Below are positions 42,952-50,746 of a stretch of 64,000 nucleotides of DNA, one piece after another (position 1 is the first letter of the stretch; every line of letters starts with the position of its first letter). Origin of the DNA: SIG714 sp964638675 (lineage in GTDB: Bacteria > Bacillota > Clostridia > Oscillospirales > CAG-272); assembly GCA_964638675.1 (NCBI GenBank), contig CAZXAU010000001.1:124001-188000 (forward strand). Reading direction: 5' to 3'. A program made the translations under genes and the position numbers. Under the pieces are notes generated by a model. The model worked only from the letters and a program-made list of their open reading frames with translations. It was not told the origin of the DNA and ran no database searches.

Positions 42952-45804
42952 ATGAAGGCCGATAGCAATCAAAAAAAGAAAAAGAATATGATCGGGACGG
43001 AAAATGCCGAAAATGTATCTGAGACCGGAACTCATACCGACGGTTCGCCCGAAGAAAATAACAAAAAAAATAATAAGGATATGAAAAATAAAACCGACGA
43101 AAAAAACGAAAAAAATAAAGGCGGATCGGGTAAAAAACAGAAGAAATACACTCCATTCGATTATTTCAAGGGCTTTGGCACGGTAATGAAGTATATAGGC
43201 AAGGGAATGCTCAAGATCGGCGGCGTTTTTGTTAATATACTTCTGACAATGCTTCTGATCCTTGCAATCACGGGCGTGATCGTCGGATGTACATTTGCGG
43301 TCTATCTCGGAAATTTCGTTGAGACGGATATCAGCGAATTTGAGCTTATGTCAAACGACCAGAGCCAGACGACAACGATATACTGTTACGGCTCGGACGG
43401 AAGCATCATAGAGGTTTCGGGAGGCAGACTTTATGCATCCGAGAACCGTGTATGGGTTCCATATGAGGATATTCCGAAAGATCTTGTCAATGCATTCATA
43501 GCTATCGAGGACAAGCGATTTGAAGACCATAACGGCGTTGACTGGAAGAGAACGATAAGAGCATTCGCATATTATGCAATAGGAAGATCGGACTCGGGCG
43601 GATCGACTATCACGCAACAGCTTTATAAGAATGTAATGCAAAAAGACGATTATACAATACAGCGTAAGGTAGAAGAAATTTTCAGTGCTCTGGCTCTTGA
43701 AAAACAGATGAGCAAGGAACAGATATTGGAGATGTATCTCAACACCGTCTATTTCTCAGAGAGAAGCTACGGCGTACAGGCGGCGGCAAGAACATATTTC
43801 GGCAAGGATGTTTCTGATCTTGAACTGAATGAATGTGCGGCACTTGCAAGTATCGTTCAGAACCCCTACAAATGGGACCCCTATCTTCACCCCGAAAACA
43901 ATTATGAGCGAAGAAACAATATCCTTTGGGAAATGCTTGATCAGGGAAAGATAACTCAGCTTGAATATGATGAAGCACACGGAAAAGACCTCGATATCGT
44001 TATAGGAAAAGACGAAGATGATGACGATGACGAAAACGAAGACAATGTTGATACATCAAATGTCACATCCTGGTATATAGATGCTGTTATCGATGATGCC
44101 AAAAAGATATTTATGGATCTGTACGGCGTAACCGATGTTGCCGCTTCACGTATGGTGTACTCAGGCGGATTCAAGATATATATCGCAATGGATCCCGATG
44201 TGCAGAGTGCAATGGAAGAGGTTTTTGAGGATGATGAGTTAATAAATAAGCTCGTCAATGCATCGGACGGTCTGATGCAGCCGCAGTCAGCGATGGTAGT
44301 CATTCATCCGACAAACGGAAATATCCTCGGAATTGTCGGCGGCAGAGGTGTAAAGACTCAGAGCAGAATTCTGAATTATGCAACACAAACCACAAGACAG
44401 CCGGGGTCTTCTATCAAGCCGGTGGCAACATACGGACCTGCACTTCAAAAGGGAATTATCAATTATTCAACGGTTTTAGACGATTCGCCTTTCCTGTTTA
44501 ATGAAAGTACAGGTGCAGGCGGAAAAACCGTATATTCGGCATGGCCGAGCAACTCACCGGCAAGATATGCAGGCCTTACGCCGCTCAATGACGGTATAAC
44601 TCGTTCGGTCAATACGGTTGCGGTAAGGGTGCTTAATTCGCTCGGAGAACGCAATTCTTTCATATTCCTCACAGAAAAGCTCGGAATAACAAGCCTTATC
44701 GATCAGAAGGTTATAAACGGAAAAGTATCTACAGATATAGGACTCGCACAGCTCGGTCTCGGAGGTCTGACATACGGTGTGAGCGTCAAAGAGATGACGG
44801 CGGCGTATACTATATTTACAAATGACGGAGTATATATCAGTCCAAGAACCATTCTTGAGATCCGTGACAGCGAGGATAAAGTGGTATATAATGACCAACC
44901 TACCGAAAATGTTGCACTCAGCATCGAAAATGCGGCGATAATGAGACAAATGCTCTGGAATGTTACCCACAAATCGACCGGTACGGGATACGGTATGGAA
45001 ATTACAAAGTATGTCGATACGGCAGGTAAGACGGGTACGACAAACAAAAACTATGATAAATGGTTTATCGGATTCACACCCTATTATCTCGGCGGCGTCT
45101 GGTTCGGATATGAAAACCAACAGACTATTTCGGGATTTACAACCTACCCGGGTGTAAAGATCTGGGATGCGGTTATGATGCGGATTCACGAGAAAATAAT
45201 CAATGATGCCAAGGAAAACGGAACGCAGCTCAAGAAGTTTGAGATGCCGGATACTGTGGTCAAGCTTGAATATTGCCGTGACAGCGGACTTATTGCAACA
45301 GATGCATGTAAGCTCGACCCGAGAGGAAGCAGAATCGAAACGGGATATTATACAATAGACAATATGCCGCAATCGTTCTGTACAACTCACAAAACAGTCA
45401 AGTACTGCACAGAGGGCAAGGGAATCGCATCGGAGTACTGTCCGGACGATGTCTGCGTGGATATAGCCCTTATTAAGGTGACAACGAGAGATTTCCCGAC
45501 GCAGGTATCTATTACGGATGCACAGTATGTATACAGAGATCTGACAATAGGAAAAGTCGTGTATTCAAAGGCTGATGGGGCATACTTCCTTAACGAGATC
45601 GCCGATGGGCACTATTGCGGAAAAACTTCATCAACTTCAACTCCGTATAATCATTACTGTCAGAAACACTATTCGGGTCAGCCGTATGGACTGGTAATAC
45701 AGGACGATAATCTATCGCAGAGCCGCAGTATGACACTTCCGCCCGATATCGATAAAATGCTCGGGATAAATGATGAAACCCGGTTATATAAAACCGAAGA
45801 ATAA
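42952..45804 (+). CDS. bifunctional class A penicillin-binding protein
   Basis: This is a 950-residue PBP1-type enzyme. A cytoplasmic N terminus rich in Lys, Asn and Glu (residues 1-70) and one membrane helix (about 91-119) come first. A GT51 glycosyltransferase follows, with catalytic Glu186 in EDKRFEDH and GGSTITQQLYKN. The transpeptidase has the SxxK motif Ser486-Lys489 (PGSSIKP), SVN at 552-554 and KTG at 693-695. The C-terminal tail (about 780-950) has several cysteines and shows no known domain to me. It builds septal or lateral peptidoglycan. The downstream hairpin lacks a T-run on this strand. Confidence 0.94.
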   Translation: MKADSNQKKKKNMIGTENAENVSETGTHTDGSPEENNKKNNKDMKNKTDEKNEKNKGGSGKKQKKYTPFDYFKGFGTVMKYIGKGMLKIGGVFVNILLTMLLILAITGVIVGCTFAVYLGNFVETDISEFELMSNDQSQTTTIYCYGSDGSIIEVSGGRLYASENRVWVPYEDIPKDLVNAFIAIEDKRFEDHNGVDWKRTIRAFAYYAIGRSDSGGSTITQQLYKNVMQKDDYTIQRKVEEIFSALALEKQMSKEQILEMYLNTVYFSERSYGVQAAARTYFGKDVSDLELNECAALASIVQNPYKWDPYLHPENNYERRNNILWEMLDQGKITQLEYDEAHGKDLDIVIGKDEDDDDDENEDNVDTSNVTSWYIDAVIDDAKKIFMDLYGVTDVAASRMVYSGGFKIYIAMDPDVQSAMEEVFEDDELINKLVNASDGLMQPQSAMVVIHPTNGNILGIVGGRGVKTQSRILNYATQTTRQPGSSIKPVATYGPALQKGIINYSTVLDDSPFLFNESTGAGGKTVYSAWPSNSPARYAGLTPLNDGITRSVNTVAVRVLNSLGERNSFIFLTEKLGITSLIDQKVINGKVSTDIGLAQLGLGGLTYGVSVKEMTAAYTIFTNDGVYISPRTILEIRDSEDKVVYNDQPTENVALSIENAAIMRQMLWNVTHKSTGTGYGMEITKYVDTAGKTGTTNKNYDKWFIGFTPYYLGGVWFGYENQQTISGFTTYPGVKIWDAVMMRIHEKIINDAKENGTQLKKFEMPDTVVKLEYCRDSGLIATDACKLDPRGSRIETGYYTIDNMPQSFCTTHKTVKYCTEGKGIASEYCPDDVCVDIALIKVTTRDFPTQVSITDAQYVYRDLTIGKVVYSKADGAYFLNEIADGHYCGKTSSTSTPYNHYCQKHYSGQPYGLVIQDDNLSQSRSMTLPPDIDKMLGINDETRLYKTEE

Positions 45805-45830
45805 TCTGATTTTATTCCGGTAATAAAAAA

Positions 45831-45871
45831 ACACTTCACCTGAGCCTATACAAATGGTTTGGGTGAAGTGT
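45831..45871. terminator. hairpin after the penicillin-binding protein gene
   Basis: ACACTTCACC (45831-45840) pairs with GGTGAAGTGT (45862-45871). An A-tract precedes it, so on the minus strand it would be a classical terminator. On the plus strand no T-run follows. Confidence 0.55.
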
Positions 45872-45933
45872 GCGACAGATCAAAATATGTCGAAACTTTT
45901 TTTCAATTCATCTAACTTTTTTTGGAAAACCTA

Positions 45934-45961
45934 TTGACAAAAGTAAAATTTGTGATATAAT
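45934..45961 (+). promoter_or_regulatory. promoter for the initiator tRNA gene
   Basis: TTGACA (45934-45939) and TATAAT (45956-45961) are 16 bases apart, about 35 bases before the tRNA. Confidence 0.75.
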
Positions 45962-45996
45962 AATAAAGCTGAGTCAAGAACAGCAAAAATAAATAT

Positions 45997-46072
45997 CGCG
46001 GAGTAGAGCAGTTGGTAGCTCGTCGGGCTCATAACCCGGAGGCCGTTGGTTCAAGTCCTTCCTCCGCAACCA
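45997..46072 (+). tRNA. initiator tRNA-Met (CAT anticodon), encoded CCA
   Basis: This 76-base tRNA has acceptor stem CGCGGAG/CTCCGCA with the initiator-type C1:A72 mismatch. The D-stem is GAGC/GCTC. The anticodon stem has GGG/CCC pairs around loop CTCATAA, another initiator mark. The T-loop is TTCAAGT and the 3' end is ACCA. The T-stem strands GTTGG and CCTTC leave two adjacent T-T mismatches, which is unusual. It is followed by a terminator and then by accessory genes. Confidence 0.88.
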
Positions 46073-46076
46073 AAAA

Positions 46077-46122
46077 AGAAACCATAGTTGATAGAAAAAT
46101 CGACTACGGTTTCTGTCTTTTT
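46077..46122 (+). terminator. terminator of the tRNA gene
   Basis: AGAAACC...GAT (46077-46092) pairs with ATC...GGTTTCT (46099-46114), with one mismatch and one wobble. A T-run follows at 46118-46122. Confidence 0.75.
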
Positions 46123-46286
46123 GCCCTGAAATCATTGTTTTTGATGGTTTTGAGGGCGTTTTTTCTTTTATAAGTGACAATTCTGCCGTTCTATGCTCTA
46201 AAAAGCAAGAAATGGCAGAAAATAATTGTTCAAGGCGTGTTATCGTTCGTTTAATACTACATTTTAAAAAAACTTTTTAAAAACTA

Positions 46287-46314
46287 TTGACAAAATTCAA
46301 AAAAGGTGTATAAT
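46287..46314 (+). promoter_or_regulatory. promoter for the nucleotidyltransferase gene
   Basis: TTGACA (46287-46292) and TATAAT (46309-46314) are 16 bases apart. Most of the remaining 306-base gap after the tRNA is AT-rich with nothing recognised. Confidence 0.75.
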
Positions 46315-46379
46315 ATAACGATTTAACGGTGCACAGTTAGATGGTCGGTTAGGGGAAAAGAAAAAGGGGAAAAAAGATT

Positions 46380-47012
46380 ATGTACGAATATGTTAATTAC
46401 TCCGAGATAAGACCGTACCGCAACTACTGCTCGAGAATCCTCACAGATTTAAGAGATCTGCTGTTAGAGAAATACGAGATAAACACCCAATTTGTCTTGG
46501 TGGGAAGCGGTGCGAGAAACATGGTAATGCGAGATGGATCAGGTCCGTTTGACTTGGATTATGATCTTGTAATTATCGGTATGCCCAATATATACTGGAA
46601 TGACTTGGGCAAACTCAAAAACACGGTTATTTCCTCGCTGAACAAAATCGTAGGCAAGACTTGGTTCTCCGATGGACATGATTCTACCTCCGTAGTATCT
46701 TCGTATCTCTACCTCAACGATACACCAACCGTTAAATTCAAATTTGATATTGCTATCTTGGGCAAGAACAGCCAAGGCAACTTGTGTCGCTTGATTCACG
46801 ACAAGTGGTACAGAACTTACAATTGGTGCGAAGTTCCTTCATCCAAGAATGTTAGAGCAAAATCCGACAAGCTGAAAAAGCTTGGAATGTGGAATGAAGT
46901 CAGAGATACTTATAAGAAACTAAAAAACCTCTATCTCTGCCGTGGAGATAGATATTACCCATCTATTGTGGTATATGTGGAGGCAGTAAATCAGGTCTAC
47001 CAAAAGATCTGA
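46380..47012 (+). CDS. nucleotidyltransferase-fold protein of unknown function
   Basis: This 210-residue protein shows a polymerase-beta-type nucleotidyltransferase signature. GSGARNMV is followed by FDLDYDLVI (metal-binding DxD-type acids), and a third acid lies in KFKFDIAIL. No other domain is visible. The family to which it is closest is seen in mobile or accessory DNA of Clostridia, but I cannot assign a substrate. The strong ribosome site and own promoter indicate real expression. A 58-residue H/N-rich gene follows after 16 bases and may be its partner. Confidence 0.7.
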   Translation: MYEYVNYSEIRPYRNYCSRILTDLRDLLLEKYEINTQFVLVGSGARNMVMRDGSGPFDLDYDLVIIGMPNIYWNDLGKLKNTVISSLNKIVGKTWFSDGHDSTSVVSSYLYLNDTPTVKFKFDIAILGKNSQGNLCRLIHDKWYRTYNWCEVPSSKNVRAKSDKLKKLGMWNEVRDTYKKLKNLYLCRGDRYYPSIVVYVEAVNQVYQKI

Positions 47013-47028
47013 AAGGAGGGCTTCAACT

Positions 47029-47205
47029 ATGGGAAAAGGTCACGGAGTTTCCGGACACACTCATTCGCAGGCGCAGTTGAATCATTATGCGAATCAAAAC
47101 AACCCGAACAATTCTGCATATCAAGCCAACAACGATAACCATGCGAACCAATGCAATCCCAATAATGATGAGTATCATCATAGCCGCAATAGCGACAAAA
47201 AATAA
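47029..47205 (+). CDS. 58-residue His/Asn/Gln-rich small protein
   Basis: A short frame behind a strong AAAGGAGG site starts MGKGHGVSGHTHSQAQLNHY and continues with NPNNSAY, NDNHANQCNPNN and YHHSR segments. Repeated NHYANQNNPNN/NHANQCNPNN units and many histidines suggest metal binding or a low-complexity fold. Similar short proteins occur in clostridial accessory DNA, but I know of no function. It lies 16 bases after the nucleotidyltransferase and before a good terminator, so the two form a unit. Confidence 0.75.
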   Translation: MGKGHGVSGHTHSQAQLNHYANQNNPNNSAYQANNDNHANQCNPNNDEYHHSRNSDKK

Positions 47206-47219
47206 GCATTAGACAATAT

Positions 47220-47256
47220 CCCCGAACAGCACTACACAGCCGTTCGGGGACTTTTC
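47220..47256 (+). terminator. terminator after the nucleotidyltransferase pair
   Basis: CCCCGAAC (47220-47227) pairs perfectly with GTTCGGGG (47242-47249), followed by ACTTTTCTT. Confidence 0.8.
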
Positions 47257-47265
47257 TTGTCCTTA

Positions 47266-47545
47266 TCAAAGCATAACCGTAACCTCCGAACTGTCTCGCA
47301 GCGTGTATATCAGGCGTTCGTCGGCGTAGACGGTGATGTGGTCGACAGTGCCGAGCCTTTGTATTTCTCGTTGGTAAGAATGCTCTCCACCGTCTTAGTC
47401 TGCCACACCGTTTTGCGTCCGGGTGTGGGGATGCCTTCTTCCGTAAGTGTCCAGGCAATGCTGTTTATCGATTTGCCGGATATAAAGTTGCTGTAAATGC
47501 GAAGGACGATCTCCGCCTTCTCGAGTACAATTTCGGAAAGGTGTT
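47266..47545 (-). pseudogene. remnant of a serine recombinase (recombinase domain)
   Basis: On the minus strand a frame reads EKAEIVLRIYSNFISGKS, then INSIAWTLTEEGIPTPGRK and SILTNEKYKG. This is the recombinase domain that follows the catalytic domain in large serine site-specific recombinases. The N-terminal catalytic domain is missing. After KYKG the frame breaks and continues as YADERLIYTLRDSSEVTVML. It is a truncated, frameshifted relic of an integrase-type enzyme, near the initiator tRNA. Confidence 0.75.
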
Positions 47546-47606
47546 ACTTTTTCAATTTTTAATATTCGCTAAATCCGTCCGAGAGGTTTTTGGAGGTAAA
47601 AAGTAA
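47544..47606 (+). repeat. imperfect palindromic intergenic repeat (copy 1)
   Basis: TTACTTTTT (47544-47552) pairs with AAAAAGTAA (47598-47606). The interior GAGAGGTTTTTGGAGGT matches the interior of the repeat at 49788-49866. It accounts for part of the 660-base gap 47206-47868, which otherwise holds the recombinase relic and a promoter. Confidence 0.5.
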
Positions 47607-47810
47607 TAGTGAATAGGTATTTTGTTTAGACTTGCATTTAGATATAAATCTTCATTAAAACGAATGTAGTGGGATGGGATAGGTATTAAAAAGTTCCCCA
47701 ACGGTCTTCTGGAACTAAGGAGATGTTTGCACACTTTCCCTGGTGCGTAATTGTTTTCCTGATTCGATGATTGGCATTGGTTTTTATCCGGTTGTTGACA
47801 TGAAGAAAAC

Positions 47811-47839
47811 TTGACAAATCATATCAGCGTGAGTATAAT
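47811..47839 (+). promoter_or_regulatory. promoter for the PHP phosphoesterase gene
   Basis: TTGACA (47811-47816) and TATAAT (47834-47839) are 17 bases apart, about 30 bases before the start codon. Confidence 0.8.
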
Positions 47840-47868
47840 AAAGAAAAATCAAACAGGAGGAAATCATT

Positions 47869-48618
47869 ATGGGAGAGTCATTGCAATCGAAAGAGCAAAC
47901 GCTATGTCTTTTTGATACCCACACGCACACATCAGGGATCAGTCTGTGTAGTAGGATTTCGTTTGAAAGGCAGATCGAAATTTGCAAAACAGAGGGGCTT
48001 GGCGGCATTGTTTTAACCAATCATTATAAATCCGCTTATATACAGGGGATAGATTTTTATGATTGGCGAAAGCGATATGTGGAGGAATACGAGATTACCC
48101 GAGAATTGGGGGAGCGAGAGGGAATCAAGGTTTTTTTCGGAGTGGAAGTGACTCTCGATGAGCAACAACAAAATGATTTCCTTCTTTACGGTCTGAACAC
48201 ACATGATATTTTAGAGGCGGAGCCGCTGTTCCGTCTTTGCTTGCCTGAGTTGTCTGCCTTTGCAAAAGAAAAGGGGGCACTGCTTTATCATGCCCATCCG
48301 TTCCGAAGGACCGAACCGGCAGATGCGTCTTTTCTTGACGGTGTAGAGATCAACTGTCATCCGCTTTATCGCACCTGCTGCGAAGAGAAAGTGCGTGCCT
48401 TTGCCGATCGACACAATCTGGGAATTACCTGCGGCTCGGACTATCACGGAGACACTTATAAACCGCACTGTGGGGTCTGGATTCCTCAGACGATCACAGA
48501 CGGTATTCAATTTGCCGCCTACCTGCGGGAAAATCCGCGCCCGAAGCTGACCATCCAACCTGATCCTGCCCCCGGCGCATCGGTCGCTCCCGGAAACGGC
48601 GGGGTGCAAGGAATATAA
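47869..48618 (+). CDS. PHP-domain phosphoesterase
   Basis: This 249-residue protein has a PHP metal-binding fold: DTHTHTSG near residue 16, LTNHYKS, a GVEVT strand, YHAHPFR, EINCHP and GSDYHGD. These provide the His/Asp/Glu ligands of a trinuclear metal centre. Stand-alone PHP proteins hydrolyse phosphoesters such as pAp or histidinol phosphate; the substrate here is unknown. The last 25 residues are Pro/Gly-rich. A CAGGAGG site precedes the ATG. It sits alone with its own promoter. Confidence 0.85.
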   Translation: MGESLQSKEQTLCLFDTHTHTSGISLCSRISFERQIEICKTEGLGGIVLTNHYKSAYIQGIDFYDWRKRYVEEYEITRELGEREGIKVFFGVEVTLDEQQQNDFLLYGLNTHDILEAEPLFRLCLPELSAFAKEKGALLYHAHPFRRTEPADASFLDGVEINCHPLYRTCCEEKVRAFADRHNLGITCGSDYHGDTYKPHCGVWIPQTITDGIQFAAYLRENPRPKLTIQPDPAPGASVAPGNGGVQGI

Positions 48619-48771
48619 ATTATAGATTTCCACCGGTATGGAAAAGCGGTTGATTTTTATACATATGTTTTTTAATCATTTTATAGTTGGGCTGAACTTC
48701 ATTTTTATGATACTATGAATAATCCGATAATACTAAGCACGAATTGTCGGGAAAAACAAATCGCCTTTTGA

Positions 48772-48777
48772 TATAAT
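48772..48777 (+). promoter_or_regulatory. extended -10 element before the AraC-type regulator
   Basis: TATAAT with a TG extension (48769-48770) lies about 25 bases before the start. No good -35 was seen, so activation may be needed. Confidence 0.45.
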
Positions 48778-48800
48778 ATAGGCAGACAAGGAGGGATCAT

Positions 48801-49700
48801 ATGGACTGGATCATCGGATTGCAAAAAGCTATCGACTATATCGAGGATAATCTGACAGAAATAATTGATTACGATATGGTTGCGGCACAAAGTTTTTCAT
48901 CAAGCTATCATTTTCAGCGTGTGTTCAGTATTCTTTGCGGCTTTACGGTTGGCGAATATATTCGAAATCGAAGGCTGTCGCTTGCCGGTGCGGAACTGAC
49001 CACAAGTGACGCAAAAGTTATTGATGTAGCACTGAAGTATGGCTATGAAAGTCCGGACAGCTTTGCAAAAGCATTCCAGAAATTCCATGGTGTATTACCG
49101 TCGCAAGCTAAAAACAACGGTAGTAACCTTAAGTCCTTCTCTCGCCTTGTACTTAGATTTTCTTTGGAAGGCGGTACAATTATGAATTATCGAATTGAAA
49201 CAAAACCTAAAATGACGATCACCGGGTATTCTTCGCAATTTACAGGCAGTCCATCCGGCCGTTATAGTCAGCAACACGATTTTATGGTAAATGGAGATAC
49301 ACGATTTGTTCGATATGCATTGCAAGGGATGGCAAGCAATTGCTCGGTGGAATATGGAGTTATATCGGGTATAGACGACCGTGGATATCGGTTTACAATC
49401 GGAACGGTCATTCCAAAATATTTTAACGATCACTTGGAAAAGACAATCGGAAAAATCAATGCGGAAAAGCTCACAACAATTACAATTCCTGTACAAAAGT
49501 ATCTGGTTGTTGAAACAACGCACAGTGCCACAAGTATCAGGGAACATTTAGACACACGAAAACAAGCGGTTGCAGAATGGTTCAGGGAATCAGAATACCA
49601 ACTGGCTAATTCTCCTGAGGTCACGGTTTTTCATTATGACAGAGTGAATAAAGATAATAGTTTTGTAGAATTATGGCTTCCGATAGAAAAAATCGAATAG
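48801..49700 (+). CDS. AraC-family regulator with GyrI-like effector domain
   Basis: This 299-residue protein has an N-terminal AraC-type double helix-turn-helix (residues 1-105: LQKAIDYIEDNLTE, SSYHFQRVFSILCGFTVGEYIRNRRLS, VIDVALKYGYESPDSFAKAFQKFHG). A GyrI/Rob-type small-molecule-binding domain follows (about 130-299). This layout is found in MarA/Rob/BmrR-related activators of drug efflux and stress genes. The ligand is unknown. AAGGAGGGATCAT precedes the ATG. No efflux gene is adjacent; the next genes belong to the four-helix-bundle repeat region. Confidence 0.88.
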   Translation: MDWIIGLQKAIDYIEDNLTEIIDYDMVAAQSFSSSYHFQRVFSILCGFTVGEYIRNRRLSLAGAELTTSDAKVIDVALKYGYESPDSFAKAFQKFHGVLPSQAKNNGSNLKSFSRLVLRFSLEGGTIMNYRIETKPKMTITGYSSQFTGSPSGRYSQQHDFMVNGDTRFVRYALQGMASNCSVEYGVISGIDDRGYRFTIGTVIPKYFNDHLEKTIGKINAEKLTTITIPVQKYLVVETTHSATSIREHLDTRKQAVAEWFRESEYQLANSPEVTVFHYDRVNKDNSFVELWLPIEKIE

Positions 49701-49754
49701 TTATATGAGGTCCTCACATTTTTCGGGCGGCATTTGAATTGCCGGTATGAGCCC

Positions 49755-49792
49755 AAACCCTTCCCGGACGAAGTTCGGGAAGGGTTTACTTT
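49755..49792 (+). terminator. terminator after the AraC-type regulator
   Basis: AAACCCTTCCCG (49755-49766) pairs with CGGGAAGGGTTT (49776-49787), followed by ACTTTTT. Confidence 0.9.
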
Positions 49793-49866
49793 TTCACTGT
49801 TTACTCTTCACTAAATTCGTTCGGGAAGGTTTTTGGAGGTTATAAGAAATAGTGAATAGTGAAAAT
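49788..49866 (+). repeat. palindromic intergenic repeat (copy 2)
   Basis: TTTTCACT (49791-49798) and TTCACTA (49807-49813) pair with TAGTGAA (49850-49856) and AGTGAAAA (49858-49865). It resembles the repeat at 47544-47606. Confidence 0.55.
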
Positions 49867-49886
49867 GTATTTGTTTAGATTTGCGT

Positions 49887-49952
49887 TATGAAAAAACTTC
49901 ATTTTAACCGATTGCAAAGCGATAGATTTTATCATATACTGAATATAACAAA
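49887..49952 (+). repeat. promoter-bearing direct repeat, copy 1 (four-helix-bundle gene)
   Basis: Forty-six bases (49887-49932) are identical to 53686-53731, and similarity continues further. It contains TTGCAA (49912-49917) and TATACT (49935-49940), 17 bases apart, driving the gene at 49973. Confidence 0.75.
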
Positions 49953-49972
49953 GTAAAAGGTGGTAGATGTTA

Positions 49973-50427
49973 TGGCTGATAGTCCTTTGATTATAAAATC
50001 CAAAACATTTGCACTTGATGTCATACAAGTTTGCAGGGAGCTGAGAGTAGCTAAGTGCGAAAGCGCATTGATTAATCAATTTTTGCGTTCGGGGACAAGT
50101 ATCGGTGCAAATATCAGAGAAGCCTTTTATGCTCACGGCAAGGCTGACTTTATTGCCAAGTTGCAAATCGCTTTGAAAGAATGCTCCGAAACGGAATATT
50201 GGATCGAATTGGTTTTGGAAAGCGGATATTATCACGATACGATATTTCGGCAGAGTTTTTTTGACTGTTTGGCTGTGCCCGGGAAAGAGCAACCGTCATT
50301 CGCTTGGTTTGATGAACACTTCAGAGCTCTACGTTTCTCCCGACAGTTACAACATATAAAACACTGTGAAGTCTTGGAAAATTATCATAAACTTCTAAAA
50401 ATCATGTTTTTTCAAAAAAACTATTGA
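49973..50427 (+). CDS. four-helix-bundle protein (23S rRNA intervening-sequence family)
   Basis: The product begins MADSPLIIKSKTFALDVIQVCREL. LRSGTSIGANIREA, DFIAKLQIALKECSETEYWIELVLESGYY and four amphipathic helices match the TIGR02436/S23 four-helix-bundle family. Its members were first seen inside 23S rRNA intervening sequences and resemble Avd of diversity-generating retroelements. About 151 residues from the ATG at 49973; the open frame begins slightly earlier at 49960. RBS AAAGGTGG is close. The C-terminal ~40 residues differ from the family core. Its role is unknown; it sits among repeats. Confidence 0.85.
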
Positions 50428-50452
50428 CAAATGTAAATACTTGTGGTATTAT
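50424..50452 (+). promoter_or_regulatory. promoter for the lysine riboswitch operon
   Basis: TTGACA (50424-50429) and TATTAT (50447-50452) are 17 bases apart, with a TG extension. The aptamer begins about 15 bases later. Confidence 0.8.
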
Positions 50453-50465
50453 ATCGCCATCGAAA

Positions 50466-50620
50466 AGATAGAGGCGCGATATTCATGAGTAGCACGGCTA
50501 AGGAGATCCCACTCCCGTGTGAAAGGGTGTATCGCCGAGGATGTTCCGCTTGGGAATGGCGGCACAATCCGGTATATCGGATAATATCCGCTGTACTGTC
50601 ACTTTGGTGGAGAGCTATCA
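50466..50620 (+). promoter_or_regulatory. lysine riboswitch (L box)
   Basis: P1 is GATAG (50467-50471) with CTATC (50615-50619). Conserved L-box stretches AGAGGCGCGA, ATTCATGAGTAG, GTGAAAGGGTGTATCGCCGA and GGTGGAGAGCTATC appear in order. The lysine aptamer consensus is recognisable throughout. Lysine binding would stabilise P1 and favour the terminator at 50655-50685, shutting off the transporter. Confidence 0.93.
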
Positions 50621-50654
50621 TAGATTACCCGAACATATTATGTTTTAGTTGGTT

Positions 50655-50685
50655 GTGATGGTTGTTTGCCGTCACGGCTTTTTTT
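50655..50685 (+). terminator. regulated terminator of the lysine riboswitch
   Basis: GTGATGG (50655-50661) pairs with CCGTCAC (50669-50675), followed by GGC and seven T. It lies between aptamer and start codon. The 50428-50746 gap is thus a riboswitch leader. Confidence 0.85.
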
Positions 50686-50746
50686 GTCTGTGAACGTGTA
50701 GCAAACCTAATCTTTGAGAAAAAATTTTATTTAAGGAGAAAAGATC

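Noticed and set aside
44554..45390. 278-residue minus-strand frame opposite the penicillin-binding protein
   Set aside because: Antisense shadow of conserved transpeptidase motifs; no ribosome site.
47029..47205. CRISPR or tandem repeat in the small Asn-rich gene
   Set aside because: The repetition is at the protein level (NPNN units) and DNA units are not regularly spaced.
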